64,000 nucleotides of DNA from Fagopyrum homotropicum (lineage: Eukaryota > Streptophyta > Magnoliopsida > Caryophyllales > Polygonaceae): positions 156,412,409 through 156,476,408 of the forward strand of contig BSWB01000002.1 of NCBI GenBank assembly GCA_033239125.1, in the 5' to 3' direction. The number at the start of each line of letters is the position of its first letter. Within the stretch, counting starts at the first letter, position 1. The notes under the pieces were generated by a model. The model was not told where the DNA came from, ran no database searches, and saw nothing but the letters and a program-made list of their open reading frames with translations. The translations under genes and the position numbers were made by a program. Shown one piece after another: positions 1-12,514 of the stretch.

Positions 1-995
1 GGAAAGGTGCAACTTTTGACGATTGAAAAGACAAAGACTTGATTTTGTGTAAAGATTTGGGAAAACGGATTCTAAGGATCAAAGAATCCGATTGTGGTTT
101 TCGATTCAAGACTTCTAAAGATTATATGTACAAAGCTGGGGTTGCTAAGGTATGTGTTCTAAAACGGTATGATGTACGGTGAAGTCTCCACCACCCATGT
201 CCAAATCTAAAGGCTCTAAATAGAGGATGTTGAGTCTCGATAAGATAGAGGATTTAAGGGAAGAATAATATTCTCAAAACCAAACACAAACCCAAGAGAA
301 TCAAATCTAACTCACAAAGGTAAGGGTTATGGCACACTCAACCTTAATAGAGGGTTTGAATCCTCTATTACCTAGATCTTGTAATTGTTGGTAACCAAGG
401 ACGGGAATCACCGGGTAAGTCTCTTCCCACACTCGGATATAGGTTAGAAAGGTTCAACAAGGCTAGGGTTTAAGCAATCTTTAACCAAGGATAGAGGATA
501 AGGCAAGATAGGTACGACAGAAGGAAAATCGGGTTGTTCATCAAAGGAGGTCGTCCGATCTATACCAAGAACAATCCGATTTTTGCCTTCTGTGATGGTT
601 AAACTCAAATCTCAAGATCAAATTTGTTTATGAAAATCATTCTATCATCATCTCAACCACAATCTTCAACCAATCACCCTAAAATCACAAGGATTTTAGC
701 CAAGAATACACATTATCAAAATCAAAAGAGATTTTAAATCAAGAAAGAGGAGAATGATGAGAAAACTTGAATTTTTGAATTAAAATAAAAAAAAACTCAA
801 TAACAAACTTCAATTCTCAATCACAAAACCTTCAAGAACTATATTCTTGAATATATTCTTGAACTAGAACTCCCGAAATTCCTCCAAATCTTCCTCCTTG
901 AATGCTTCCCTCGATGCTCTTGATCCTATGACTCAGTAGTCTTGGATGAAATTGGATGATTCTGAAGGCATGGGACGTCCTCCTTTTATATTGTA
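1..995. other. Non-coding repeat-derived DNA left of a Helitron-like end
   Basis: No supported gene. It holds phrases built on AATCCGATTTTT and AAAATCGGGTTG that recur in the Athila-type element further right (10457-11140, 14420-14560), so it may be that element's far side cut off by the Helitron-like insertion starting at 996. A 240-base ORF at 832-1071 on minus has no recognisable domain and is treated as chance. A strong hairpin lies at 517-593. Confidence 0.4.
517..593. repeat. Inverted repeat with arms of about 24 bases
   Basis: The left arm 517-538 (ACAGAAGGAAAATCGGGTTG...) is nearly the reverse complement of the right arm 569-593 (GAACAATCCGATTTTTGCC...), with a loop of about 30 bases. 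The arms carry the CCGATTTTT motif found again in the Athila-type spacer. It could fold as a hairpin in RNA; no function can be assigned. Confidence 0.6.
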
Positions 996-1023
996 CTAGT
1001 GCATAACCCGCACCTTGTGCGGG

Positions 1024-3459
1024 TATATTTATATATTGAATATTTGAATATAATATGACACGAGTCTGCAAACTAAAGACATTTTATGAAACATTATAAC
1101 AGTAATTCGTCTTTGATTATTCTCAAAACGATAAATTAGTCACAAATAAAGAATTTTTTTATTATCTACACTTCATATTATTAGTCCAAAAATAAAATTT
1201 ATAATGTATAAACAAACAATTATTAATTATTTTAAAAAAAGTTTAAAGTATTTAAAAAAATATGAAAAAAGTAATGAAGTTTATAATTCATACACGACTA
1301 CACCTAGATGTGATAATTTTGACATTTTGTTTCAGTATATAGTAGAAGGGAAGGTAGCTATAAGTATGAATAAAGGGAAGACAAAAAAAAGATTTGGTTT
1401 GGTTTCTTTAAAAATTTGAAGCAAAACTTAATCTTTAACCGTATATAGCATTAGTATCCGTTCGTCTCTTTCTTGCGAGTATGTCAATCCGCTTACGACG
1501 ATTCTCCTTACATTGAAATTTCTTAACGGGGTTAAAGTTCATCTTGAACCAAATTTCTTCAATAAAGGTCAAGCGAATAACGTGAACGGCCGGGTTTGAA
1601 TCTGAAACCGTTGTTAATGAAATGCACAAATATAAATATATAATTATTAATAAAATAGAGATCAAATTTAAAAATTATTGAAAATTAATATATTAAGTAA
1701 AATATAAGATTTTAAAACCATTTATTGATTAGTGTTTTTATTTTTAATAAATATTTAATATTCAATTTTAACATTTAATAAAATATGTGATTTTGGACAA
1801 CTAATATTCCAACTAAAAACCTAACTTTTATCCAAATTGATGTGGGTCGTATATGGGCTTCAGATTACTTACCAATCATCAATGGGCTCTTGGATAATAT
1901 TAAAAATCGGTATGAGCTCGCTGAAAAATGTGAGCTTCAGACAAATTCACAATGGGCTATTTTGGGCTCTATATCCGTGTATATATATGTCATCTAACAA
2001 AGCTAGGGTTTCTTGTTTCATTACCGGATATATTTTCATGACAGCAAAAATAAAACGGCAACCAAAAGCTGTAAAAAAACCCTATCACCAGATTCATCAT
2101 TCACCCTCAGTTTACGACACCAGCAGCTATCTAAACTACCAATTTTTTCGCCTTCTTCGATTCCGACTGGATATGGCCTCATCTTTGTGCCAACTTCAGA
2201 TTCTAGAACCGGCCTTTTGACTCCTACGACATCCAACTTTGGATCTGTTTTAGAGGTGGGTTCGGTGTTTCATCTACTTTAATATTATGTTTGTACTCTA
2301 CCATCTATTTCTCACTTCGTTTCATTTGGAGTGGAGGTGAAAGGTCCAGATCTGCTCACTTTGTGTGGTGGGTTCGGTGGCTCTAGACGGTGTGGAGGCG
2401 GCAATACACCAACTCGTTTTGGTTTGCCTCGTCCATATGGATGTTTTCAACATCAGTTTTCCCAATATTATGTTTAGCAAATAATAATTAAGCTTCTAAA
2501 TAAAATTTATTGTGATAACTATGGATTAAGAAATTATTAATTATTTTCCAAAACTACTTTTGCAGAACAACTAACTAAATCTGATTTTGAATAAAAGAAA
2601 ATCCAGATTGGTAGCAATAAAGATGTTTTCGAAAATGATTTTGTGATAATTATAAGTTAATTATTTTCAAAAAATACTTTTCCAGAACAACTTACTCATC
2701 CCAAATTTGATTTTCAAAAAAAGTAGATCTAGATTGGTAACAATAAAGATATTTTTTGAAAAATTGAGAGTCTATGATATCGAGTTTCTTTCGATTTTGA
2801 ATTAAAATTTACAGAGTCTCCGTACGTATTGGAAGGGAAAGGAGAAGAAGAAGAAAAAGACGGGCAAAAGAACACAGGCAAAAATTGATTCCAATATTGG
2901 AAGGGAAAGGAGAAGAAGAAGACTAGGTTAACGAATACTGGGAAAACGAAAGCTCAGTCTCTCTGTACAAATGGTGTGAGGAACAGCAAGAAGATCATAA
3001 ACCTCTTATATTGTTAAAATCAGTTCTAACAGCTCCGAAAGAAAATGATTAGAAGCAGCGTTTGATGGGCAAGTGATAAACCGATTTTGAAATAGAAACG
3101 ATTTACCTCTCAATATTCACTGCTTGGATCCTCAAAAAATTCAATTGAGCACAGTTATAAACTGCAAACCATCTGACGCCTAAATCAAACAAATGGAGTT
3201 TCTCTACCACGTCAATTCTACTATGAAAATATGTATGTAAAATCAAAGTGGGAAGATATACGCAAGTATAATGAATGAAAAAAAGAAGTAAAATCAAAGT
3301 AGGACATTACAGGCAAGAGTATAATGAATGACGATGGAGGTGGCAAGTTAACAAAAAAAAAAAAGAAGAAAAAGACTTCACAAACATGAAAATAAATCAA
3401 TGAATGAATAAACGATAACTAACCTATTGAATAACTTGGAAATGAAAATTTAGACAAAG
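1024..3459. other. Non-coding interior with two local duplications
   Basis: No gene is supported; short ORFs here (for example 1204-1419, 1837-2220) show no domain and have AT-driven composition. About 2510-2639 and 2640-2765 form an imperfect tandem duplication (shared phrases CAGAACAACT and AGATTGGTA-CAATAAAGAT). A second duplication around 2829-2925 repeats TTGGAAGGGAAAGGAGAAG about 70 bases apart. Confidence 0.55.
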
Positions 3460-4827
3460 TGTAACACCCCGAATTCTCAGAACTCGGGACAATACTGGTT
3501 AGGACCTCACAATGGGTCCCGACCTCAGTTTGACAATAATATTACTAGGATCTTGCAACAAGACACAAATAAGAAAAACCGAAATTTATAAAGATGTGTT
3601 TTTAAAAGGATGAATGCAACAAGGTCTAACAGCCTATAGTACTTAAACAAAGGAAAAAGACTAATTGTCTTAACAAAAGGAAAGAACGACGAAGCAACAA
3701 CCCAAACCCCCCACTCTAAGGAGTACGGAGACCCGGCTGACCACTACTTCCAGATCACTCAGTTGCTGCTCTAACCTGCGGTAAATCTAAAAACATAACA
3801 AAACAACCATTAGCTAGTTATCTAAACATAGGAGAATAATAAAAGCACACACACACATAGAAATAATAAACACTCATAATACTTTCAAACAATCCATTTA
3901 TTATCTTCATTTAAGTCGTTCACTCTTACTAATGATACTTATTTTGTGACACGAAGGATTCCCAAACCTCGCCTCCGCCCCCATGTAACCATCAGGAATG
4001 GATCCGATGCATCTCACCTTGTACATGTCTGGTCTGGGTATAGAGAACCTCCCAGTCTCCTGTCAGAGCTGGGCAGTGATGTCACGCCCCGTTATACATA
4101 CACTTGAGCCTTAAAACATAATAATAACGGTCGTCCTAACAAGTTGTTATTATTATTATTATAACACACATTGCACACACACAACCATCATCACCCAACT
4201 AATATCCAGAAACTAGCTAAGTAAGTCGCAAGGACTTACTTGAGTCAAGTCACACTCTAACAAATCTCAACTCAGTCCGTACTCGTGGAAACTCCAACGC
4301 CTGTCAATTAAGGCATGGGGATCAAAATCACATCCCATACTCTTAGAAGTTATAAACTTCTATGAGGTTCAATCCCATGAGAAGAATTTATGCAACTACA
4401 GATTCTTAAGGTAAAAGATTATTTTACTCCTGATCTCGGAAATTCTCCAAGTCTATCATTAAAATCTAATATTCACTTTTAGAACTTGTTTCCATAATTT
4501 GGTTCTCACGGATAGCTTACTTAAAAGTTATAAGGTTAAATCCCTAATCAACCCGTCAAAAAGGACAACACTCCTCCTCCTTCTCGGTTACTACTCTACT
4601 CTTATATCTGTATGTATATTTACATACATACCTTAACATTTCCCCTCTACCCACATATTTATGTAACTACTCGGTATACTCATATATATATCTACATATA
4701 TTCATATTTCTCATCTCGTACTTATATATATATATATACCTATATATATATACCCCCATAAATGTACATCTACGTACTGCACTGATGCATATATAAATAT
4801 ATCTACTCGTATCCTCCATTTCCGTCA

Positions 4828-4872
<45 letters not shown>

Positions 4873-4928
4873 AAATCTCCAATCTATTCGTATATATATT
4901 TATATACTCACGTCTATGGACACTGAAG

Positions 4929-4965
<37 letters not shown>

Positions 4966-6312
4966 TAGAGATCCTATGAGAACACTCCCTAACGTGAGAA
5001 CATGAGAACAGATTCGTAATTATTATCAGTTTTGTTACGAATGTGTCATATCGTTTAATGTATTATTCGTAGTTATTGTTGGTTGATTGGATTATTCGTA
5101 GTTATTGTTGGATTCCTAATTATTATTATTCATAGTTATTATTATTTTTGATATCTACTCTAAATCTCAACCCTTAATACTCACATCCAACAGTGTACGA
5201 TTGTTCTCAGGTTCTCACGTTAGGGGGTGTTCTCATAGGATCCACACCCTATATATATATATACATCTTCCCAATATACATTTATTAATACATATACATA
5301 ATTTATATCATTAAGGATTCATATACTTATTAGGTTACACATACCTAACCTCACACCCACTACCCTACCCTCACGTAACTCCAAAACCACAACACTCCCT
5401 CTTGACCATGAGTCCACAACATACCTGCTGTCTATCTCCCTTACTGGTCTACAGCTAAAATCCTAGGCTACAATAGTACGGAAACTGTAAAATGAAGGGA
5501 AGGGCTCACCGGCAACTCGCTTGGCTGCAGTCTCGATCTGGTATCACGCTCGGGGAGGTAAGGCTCGACTCGGTGTATCTTTTGACTGGGCTCCCAACGT
5601 TCTGCTAGGTCGAGTCGACGACTGCGTAAGGCGGCGGCACTCCGGCTGGTGGAAGGAACAACAGATCGACGTCGGGCTGTCGGAGGTCGTGGGGAAAGAC
5701 GTTGCACAGGCGGTCGGTTAGTGGTGCGCCGGAAATAGGAGAGGAGATTAAAGAGGGAAGGTGACAGTAAGGCTTACCGAGGATCCTCCTGCGGCCGGCT
5801 GGCGCTGCCTCGGTGATCGACAGAACCGGCGGAGGAGTCTCGGTGGCGGCTGTATTGTTGCGGAGGTCGTTGTCGGGTTACTGGTTCAGGCTCCTTGTCG
5901 CAATTGAAGACTTGCTGCTGCACGCAGTCTCACAAAGGAAGACGGAGGGAAATGTGGTTTACGATTAGTTTAGGGTGAGATTAGGTTAAACGTTGGATTA
6001 GGTTAGATAATTAGGGTTAAGGTAGTTATGGGCTGGGCTGGAAAACTGGGCTTAAAAAAAATAATGGGCCTGCTCACTAAAATAAGAAAAAGATAAGCTG
6101 AAAAGATTATCAATTGCTTAGTACGAAAACATTTACGGAATTGTTTGCGGAGTTATTTACAGTTTACAAAAGTTATCATTTTATGTGAATCAAAGTCACA
6201 TAAAATGATAGAAATTAGCCTCGTGTTCTTTTATTTAAAAGAATTAAGGTTGGCGGATCGGAATCCGGTTTAATCAAGTATTAAACGGAGTTTAAATTTT
6301 ACGGGTATTACA
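3460..6312 (-). mobile_element. Solo LTR, Ty3/gypsy chromovirus-like, 2.85 kb
   Basis: On minus it starts TGTAATACCCGTAAAATTT and ends CGGGGTGTTACA, giving TG...CA termini. It is flanked by CAAAG (3455-3459) and CGAAG (6313-6317), a 5-bp target duplication with one mismatch. No coding region, primer site or second LTR is attached, so it is best read as a solo LTR left by recombination. Its end style and length resemble the intact Tekay-type LTRs at 45104-54752, but it is a different family. It contains long (TA)n tracts at about 4827-4868 and 4929-4954. Small GC-rich ORFs at 5468-5721 are LTR sequence, not genes. Confidence 0.7.
4967..5245. mobile_element. MITE-like inverted-repeat element in a (TA)n tract
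   Basis: The 31-base left end 4971-5001 (ATCCTATGAGAACACTCCC...) is the near-perfect reverse complement of 5211-5241 (...GGGGGTGTTCTCATAGGAT). TATATA tracts lie on both sides, so the target may have been a (TA)n microsatellite. The interior is AT-rich with ATTATTCGTAGTTATTGTTG-type repeats and no ORF. It sits inside the solo LTR and is therefore younger than it. Confidence 0.6.
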
Positions 6313-6352
6313 CGAAGTAGCTTTGAAATATCCGACGACAACTTTGAAAAAA

Positions 6353-6422
6353 GATGAAGAGAAATATGATCAGTAAGATGAAGAAAAATATGATCAGTAA
6401 GATGAAGAGAAATATGATCACT
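6353..6422. repeat. 24-bp tandem repeat, three copies
   Basis: Three near-identical units of GATGAAGAGAAATATGATCA-GTAA follow one another just right of the solo LTR. Small variable-number repeat; no function visible. Confidence 0.7.
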
Positions 6423-6527
6423 AGACAAAAACTGAATGGAATTATCTACATTTACATTTTGAGAATACGTAAAACATATAGAGGAAGTCTAGGGTTTACG
6501 TTCACCCAATGTTATCCATAGATATTA

Positions 6528-7217
6528 TTAGGTCTCTTAGATTTATTTATTTATTATTTATAAAATTTCTTATTTCTTATTAATTTTTAGAAGATTAGTT
6601 TAAAAAAAATTTAGATTTTGTTTTAGTAAAAAAACATTTTTTTTTGGATTGATTCTTGATTTAATAAAAAATTTAATCTGAGAAAAACATGGAGGTGCCA
6701 CGTCAGCATCAGTGTAGTCTACTTTAATAGTATATATAGAATATAGAAGATAGATGTTATCACTAGATATTATTAGGTTTTTTAGATTTATTTATTTATT
6801 ATTTATAATTTTTCTTATTTCTTATTTCTTATTAATTTTTTAGAAGATTAGTTACAAAAATATTATTATTTTTTTAATTTGTTTTAGTAAAAAAAGATTT
6901 TTTTGGCTTAATTCTTGATTTAATAAAAAATTTAATCCGAGAAAAACGTGGAGGTGCCACGTCAACATCAATGTAGTCTACTTTAGTGGTATATATAGAT
7001 ATAGATATAGATTTATTTATTTATTATTTATAAAATCTGTTATTTCTTATTAATTTTTTAGAAGATTAGTTAAAAAAAGATTTTTTGTTAGATTTTTTTT
7101 TAGTAAAAAAATATTTTTTTTGGCTTAATTCTTTTTTTAATAAAAAAATTTAATCCGAGAAAAATGTGGAGGCGCCACGTCAGCATCAGTGTAGTCTACT
7201 TTAGTAGTATATACAGA
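6528..7217 (-). repeat. Three tandem copies of a Helitron-like 5' end
   Basis: About 210-230 bases are repeated three times (about 6528-6740, 6768-6999, 7010-7217). Each copy contains TTAGAAGATTAGTT, a T-rich stretch, GAGAAAAA-TGGAGG-GCCACGTCA and ends on + with GTAGTCTACTTTA-TAGTATATA. On minus each begins TCTATATATAC or TCTGTATATAC. This suggests repeated insertion at, or tandem duplication of, the element's 5' terminus. Confidence 0.6.
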
Positions 7218-7498
7218 TAAGACGTGATTTTATGGTTACAATCATACAACCAATTGGATTTCATAAGATAAAAATCGAGCCATCTGTGAAGGAGATCGAC
7301 CGATTTTTATAAGTAATCATCCTATTTTTCTCCCGGATCGTGTGATATCTTTTAGTTGCAACTTCTATCTTCTCTCATGATCTTTTCCATATCTTTTTTC
7401 TTCCCTCCAGATCTTCAATGATATTTTGCTCATATCTTTGTGCCACCTCGCCACTTTTCTTACATTTTCACAAATAAAATAGTGTAGACCTCTATTCT

Positions 7499-7564
<66 letters not shown>

Positions 7565-9219
7565 GAACTTAAAGTCATACAATTTCCATTAAATGAATGT
7601 GAAACTGAGGTGATAAACTCATATAGTGCATGAATATGATGGTATATAATTCATGTCATCAAAATACCCCATACTTGCCTCTTGCTTCTCCCCAAGCAAA
7701 GTTCAATTTAGAATATAAGATGATATGGATATATAATGCTAAAGACGAAAACAAACATGAAAACTCTTTTTATGATGTGCTTCTTAATGGCGCATCACTC
7801 TCATCATGATGTAATAAGGCATTGAAAGATAATGTTTGAATAGATATAGTTATGGCATGAAAAGGGCAATCACACTTTATCCAAACAATATACATGAAAT
7901 GTATGGTATAAAATATAGAGATAATCATAAGAGAACAAATCTAAACCATATAAGTCTTAAACACGTGCACAAGGGTCTCAAGGACTTTCAATTTATAAAG
8001 GCCAAAGAAACGTGTAAAAGGTGTGGAAGATATAAAGGATATGTGGTGGTAAATTCCGGGAATAAGGAATAAAACTTCACAATTTCTGAACTCTTTTGCA
8101 ACCACCGAAAATAGAACTTCACATTGCATTTTGCAATCTTTACTCTCTTTTTTTTCACTTTTTGAAAAATTGACAGAGGTGCACAATAACCGAAGCCTAG
8201 GAAATCAGCAATTCTCAATTTCTTGAGATGCCTCAAACCGTGATGCACATACCATGACTCGTTAGAACTATCGCTCAATCCGAATTTGGCAAGACACAAA
8301 CACCCGGCTATGTGAATGGTGTCGAGTTACTCGTCATCATGATTGACGTCCCCAACCCTATTTTCTAAAATTTAACACATTTCACTTTTTGCAACAACTT
8401 CACAACGAATCACACTTCACACTAGCATGCTTCCTAATTTCCGGAAAAGGTAAAGGGAGGCAATAATACAATTGAGGTGTTAAATGTGGATAAGAAGAAG
8501 AAGAAGAAGAAATACGAAGCGCCTTAGTCATTCCGTTATGATGTATAAAAACTTATTTGTTGATTTCGATTATTATTCCTTAATTTTATCAAAACATCAA
8601 ATGCATATAAATCAAACATATTGTTCAAGTAAAAGATAAATGTCCATAAATGTCATAGCTAAACCTTAACATACAAGACTTTCTTTGACATATTCACAAC
8701 ACATTTGTCATCATTAAGGGCATATCCATTTTTAGAAGCACACAATTTATGAAATTTTTTGATTTTTTTTTGAATTTTTGATAATGGATGAAAATGAAAT
8801 GCATATGTCCGAAATAAAACGTGTGACAAGAGTTATTACAAACCCGAAATCTGAAAATGCAAATGCAATAAAAGTAGACGTGTGACAAGATGATAAAGGG
8901 TTGTAAGTACCCCCATCCCGTACATAAATCTCACATTGTGCGTAATGTGAAAACTCAAATATAGAATGGAGAAAAATACTTACAATGTAAAAGGTGAGTC
9001 TCTTAGTCCTGCTGTGGTGGTCGATGTGGTGGATACACCAGAGCGGAGGGATCATAGATATGACCGAAAGTGTGATAGTAGAGGTCGTTCCACTTGGCCG
9101 TCATAGGAAGAGTGGCGGCCTCGTACCTCGGTCAGGAACTCCTGGAACTCTCTAGTCAATGTGTACATGCGGGTGCCGAAACTGGAGTCATCGTTCTGTG
9201 GTTGGGCTCGACGTCGGCG
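7218..9219 (-). mobile_element. Athila-type element, 3' non-coding region
   Basis: Read on minus this lies downstream of the env-position ORF. At about 7700-7665 it shows CTTTGCTTGGGGAGAAGCAAG followed by TATGGGGTATTTTGATGAC, the kind of untranslated phrase common in Athila-like and related gypsy elements. The 3' LTR boundary cannot be placed by eye. AT-rich ORFs at 7836-9055 (both strands) have no recognisable domain and are taken as chance. A short AGA microsatellite lies near 8492-8511. Confidence 0.5.
7501..7561. repeat. (AT)n microsatellite
   Basis: Sixty-one bases of uninterrupted AT dinucleotide repeat within the presumed 3' non-coding part of the Athila-type element. Confidence 0.95.
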
Positions 9220-10456
9220 TCAGAATGACCGGCATGGTGGTCTAGGTGGCATCTCATGTGGAGGCTGGAAGAACGGATCAGCCTCCGCCATGTGCTCGTC
9301 CCCTGTGGCATCATCAACTACTGGCCTAGTCGGTCCTCCCTCCTGGTCAGTGTCTAAGACCTCGGTGTCCCCTCCGTCTCCTAACTCGAGCATGCCTCCA
9401 TATGGAGCATGTGTGTCGGTGGGATACTCCTCAGTGTCTCCTCTTGCATCCTCATCATCTCCACCCTCGTCCTCAGTAAACTCCTTGTCACTAAAATGCT
9501 CGAATCCCTCCTTCCAGAAGTAGACATTATTGAATGTGTAGCGTGACTTCCAAAGGATCTCCTTCGGTTGTCTATCCCAAGGCATGGCTAAATGCGGCTC
9601 CCCACGTCCTCTCGCAACAATGACTCCTCTGGAGACCAATCTCTGAATCCCTAAGGGCTATGCCTCTGCAACATGAGTACACGCCGAAATGTCCACCCCT
9701 AATGCCTTTGCCACGTAAGTGACAAGTCCTCCAACACAAATGTGGCCGCCGGATTTGTTGGCAATTTTCGCCAAGTAATCTGACAACATGGTAGCATGAT
9801 TTGGAACCATCCCCTCTGTCATACGATAAAGGATGAAGAGCTCATTAGCCTGTACCTTCTGCGGGGTCTCGGTCCTCGCAAATATAGACTCGCTCAAAAA
9901 TCTGGTGAGCAATCTTGAAGGTAAGATTGTACATGCTCTTCTCCTTTGAATTACCAGGCCTCCATCTATCGTCTTCATATTGCCCAATGGAGATAGTCTC
10001 CCAAAATTCAGCGGCCTTGACGCCTTGGGGGAACGTTCCTGCATGGGAGACCGGGAAGCCAAAGAAATTTGCAAACACTCCAACATCAAAGTTATAGTTT
10101 CTGTTCATCAACCTAAAGGTCACGTTTCTAATGTTCGGGTCAAGGGCAAAAGAGCTAAGGAATTCATGGGTTATCTCTATGTATGCATTTTCTCTTATTT
10201 GCACAAACTCAGTTAGCCCGGTCTTTTCTATAATCCAGTCAAGATCCTTCCTAATATGCAGTAGATTGAGCTCATCTAATTCTATGTAACGTGGTGCTAT
10301 GATGGAGCGAGCTAAAAGACGCTCGTATCGGCGTTTATATTTTTCTTGGATGGTGGGGAGTCTTGGAGGGGGTTGTTGAGGTGTTGGGGGAGGTTGGGAT
10401 GAGGATCCCTTGCGGGAAAACACGTTTCTGGTTAATCTACGAACCCTATCCATCAA
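9220..10456 (-). pseudogene. Athila-type ORF in env-like position, broken
   Basis: This coding stretch follows integrase by about 950 bases on the same strand, where Athila elements carry an extra, env-like ORF. The first piece (10456-9845, 203 codons) starts with a basic, proline-rich N-terminus and continues into a region resembling the Athila ORF1 family (PF03078), with phrases such as THEFLSSF and FANFFGFP. It is broken: a frameshift near 9870 moves homology into the frame of 10089-9658, which ends in a stop; a third piece (9639-9220) is acidic, rich in D, E, G and P. No signal peptide is seen and I could not identify clear membrane segments, so env-like refers to position only. Confidence 0.6.
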
Positions 10457-11409
10457 AACAGAGAAAAAATCGGGTTGTTCTTGAGGCAGATCGGTCGATT
10501 TTCCTGGATAACGACACTATTTTTCCTTGTTTCAATCAATCGTTCGTTTCTGCAACAGTTTATTCAAACAAGCAACAACAAAACACTCTAACAACAGTTT
10601 CTAAGCTTCCTAGCTCAGCAAAATCAGCAAATAAACTCTTCAAAAGACCGGATCTGAGAAAATGAAAAGTTAGGTTTGTGAAATTCAAAACCTGAAATCC
10701 GAGCGATTCGTCGATTTTCCAAGCTGAATACTACTCCAACCTTCTTTGTCTCATCGAGGGCTATGGATTTGGCTCAAGAACGAGCAAAAACGATTAAGAA
10801 ATGAAGATTTGAGAGAGAGGGCATGGTTTACGGCCGTTCTTCAAGATGGTGAAGTGAGAGAGAGGTGAAGAATTGTGAGGAAAAAGAAAGGAAAGAAGGT
10901 TTTTATATTTCTGATTTTTCTTCAGAAAATCGGACGATTTTCTGGGGTCGATTTTTTTTATTGGGTCGATCTCAGTGCAATCCGTCATGAATGTAGAAAA
11001 AATCGGTCGATTTGTCTACTGAAACGATTTTTCATCCGATTCAAGCTACGACTTTTGTCAGATCTTTCAAAATTAAATTTTCTTCTTCTTCCAAATCGAC
11101 CGATCCTAGTACTGAATCATCCGATTTTTCTTTGTTTGTCCTTTTGATGAACTTTTGTCGATTGCTTCCTTCAAATCTTTGATCATAAGTTCCTCCCTTA
11201 TGGTTTGTGCCTATTTTTTGTCATCACAACACGAGAAAAACCCGGAGCATACCAACAAAAAGCAAATAAAACTAATCTACGCTAAAAAGAAAAAGAAAAT
11301 GGGACATAGAATTACCTTGGGTTGCCTCCCAAGAAGCGCTTGATTTAAGGTCACTAGCTGGACATATCTCCTTCCAATGATCATTCGAGAAGGATAGGAG
11401 CAATGTCCT
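10457..11409 (-). other. Athila-type spacer between integrase and the next ORF
   Basis: Non-coding spacer rich in the motif ATCGGTCGATTTT and variants (near 10490, 10700, 10930, 10955, 11000, 11090, 11120). A 21-base phrase at 11044-11064 is repeated exactly at 14473-14493. ORFs such as 10875-11147 are by-products of this repetitive sequence and show no domain. Confidence 0.55.
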
Positions 11410-12514
11410 CTACCGGTAGTTCCGGTGTGCATTTTTTAGGCGGTGTCCGTTGGCTTTGAAACTTCCCATTTTATCGCTCCATATATCAACTGCACCGTGA
11501 GGATAAATGTGTTTGATTAGAAAAGGTCCGGACCAACGGGATTTGAGTTTACCTGGGAATAGACGAAGCCTTGAGTTGAAAAGAAGGACGAGATCTCCGT
11601 TTTTCATCTCCTTTGGAACGATATGCTTATCGTGCCATCTCTTCGTTCTTTCTTTGTAGATCCTTGCATTTTCGTATGCGTTAAGACGGAGCTCTTCAAG
11701 CTCATTGATGTCCAGCAAGCGTTTCTCTCCAGCCTCTTTCAAGTTGAAGTTGAGCCATTTGATTGCCCAATGTGCTTTGAGCTCTAACTCAACCGGAAGA
11801 TGACAAGATTTTCCGTAAACGAGATTGTAAGGTGTCGTTCCTATGGGAGTCTTGAAAGCGGTTCGGTATGCCCAAAGCGCATCACCTAACTTGAGTGACC
11901 AATCCTTCCTTGTTCTTGAAACGGTCTTCTCTAGGATGCTCTTGATTTCTCTATTTGATTTCTCCACTTGTCCGCTTGTTTTAGGATGGTAAGGAGCGAC
12001 GATCTTGTGGGTAACCCCATACTTAGACAAAAGAGTTTCGAACTTCCGGGTTGTGAAATGTATCCCTCCATCACTAATAATGGTTCGGGTGTCTCGAATC
12101 TTGGGAATATCGTTCTATTGAAGAACTTCACTACCACCATGGCATCATTAGTAGGAGAAGCGATTGCTTCAACACATCTAGAAACATAATCCACATCTAG
12201 AAGTATGTATTGGTTTCCATAAGATGATGAAAAGGGTCCCATGAAGTCTACTCCCCATACGTCGAAGATTTTAACCTCTTGAATGTTATTGAGAGGCATT
12301 TCATTCATTCTTGATATGTTCCATGTTCTTTGACAAGCATCACAAGCACCAACTTATTTCTGCACATCTTTGAATAGAGTTGGCCAAAAGAATCCCGATT
12401 GTAATACCTTGGAGCTAGTTTTGTGTGAACTAGTGTGTCCACCGCAAGGGAGTGAATGGAAATGGCGGATAAAACGCTCTCAACCTCATCTTCCAGGATG
12501 CATCTTCTAATCAT
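11410..12514 (-). pseudogene. Athila-type integrase region, frameshifted
   Basis: Three overlapping or adjacent pieces cover integrase: 12514-12305 (zinc-finger part, starting MIRRCILEDEVES, with expected zinc-binding residues altered), 12308-11931 (first catalytic Asp in VDFMGPF) and 12030-11410 (core from KYGVTHKIVAPYHPKTSG, catalytic Glu in SGQVEKSN, then the C-terminal part). The second catalytic Asp is encoded near 12070 but in a different frame from the 12308 ORF, showing a frameshift just upstream. Integrase inserts element cDNA into the chromosome; this copy cannot make it whole. The LPVELELKAHWA phrase is typical of Athila-group elements. Confidence 0.85.

Larger units (their letters stand above)
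996..7217 (-). mobile_element. Candidate Helitron with a nested solo LTR
   Basis: Read on minus, the 3' end shows a 7-bp stem with a 3-base loop (CCCGCAC-AAG-GTGCGGG, 1023-1007), then 7 bases, then CTAG (999-996) followed by T, as expected for a Helitron terminus. Read on minus from 7217 the sequence starts TC after an A (TCTGTATATACTACTAAAG), as expected for a 5' end and an A/T target. No Rep/helicase ORF is visible, so it would be non-autonomous. The interior holds the solo LTR at 3460-6312. Three related 5' ends exist (7217, 6999, 6740), so which one pairs with 996 is uncertain. Confidence 0.42.

Noticed and set aside
1837..2282. Two overlapping + strand ORFs (127 and 89 codons)
   Set aside because: No recognisable domain; wording appears random and frames overlap.
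5468..5721. Overlapping GC-rich ORFs on both strands
   Set aside because: Located inside the solo LTR; no domain and no codon pattern.
6353..6422. Possible CRISPR-like array of three repeats
   Set aside because: Units are contiguous with no spacers, in a plant genome; simple tandem repeat.
7836..9055. Several ORFs on both strands in the Athila-type 3' region
   Set aside because: AT-rich chance frames in element UTR; no family resemblance.
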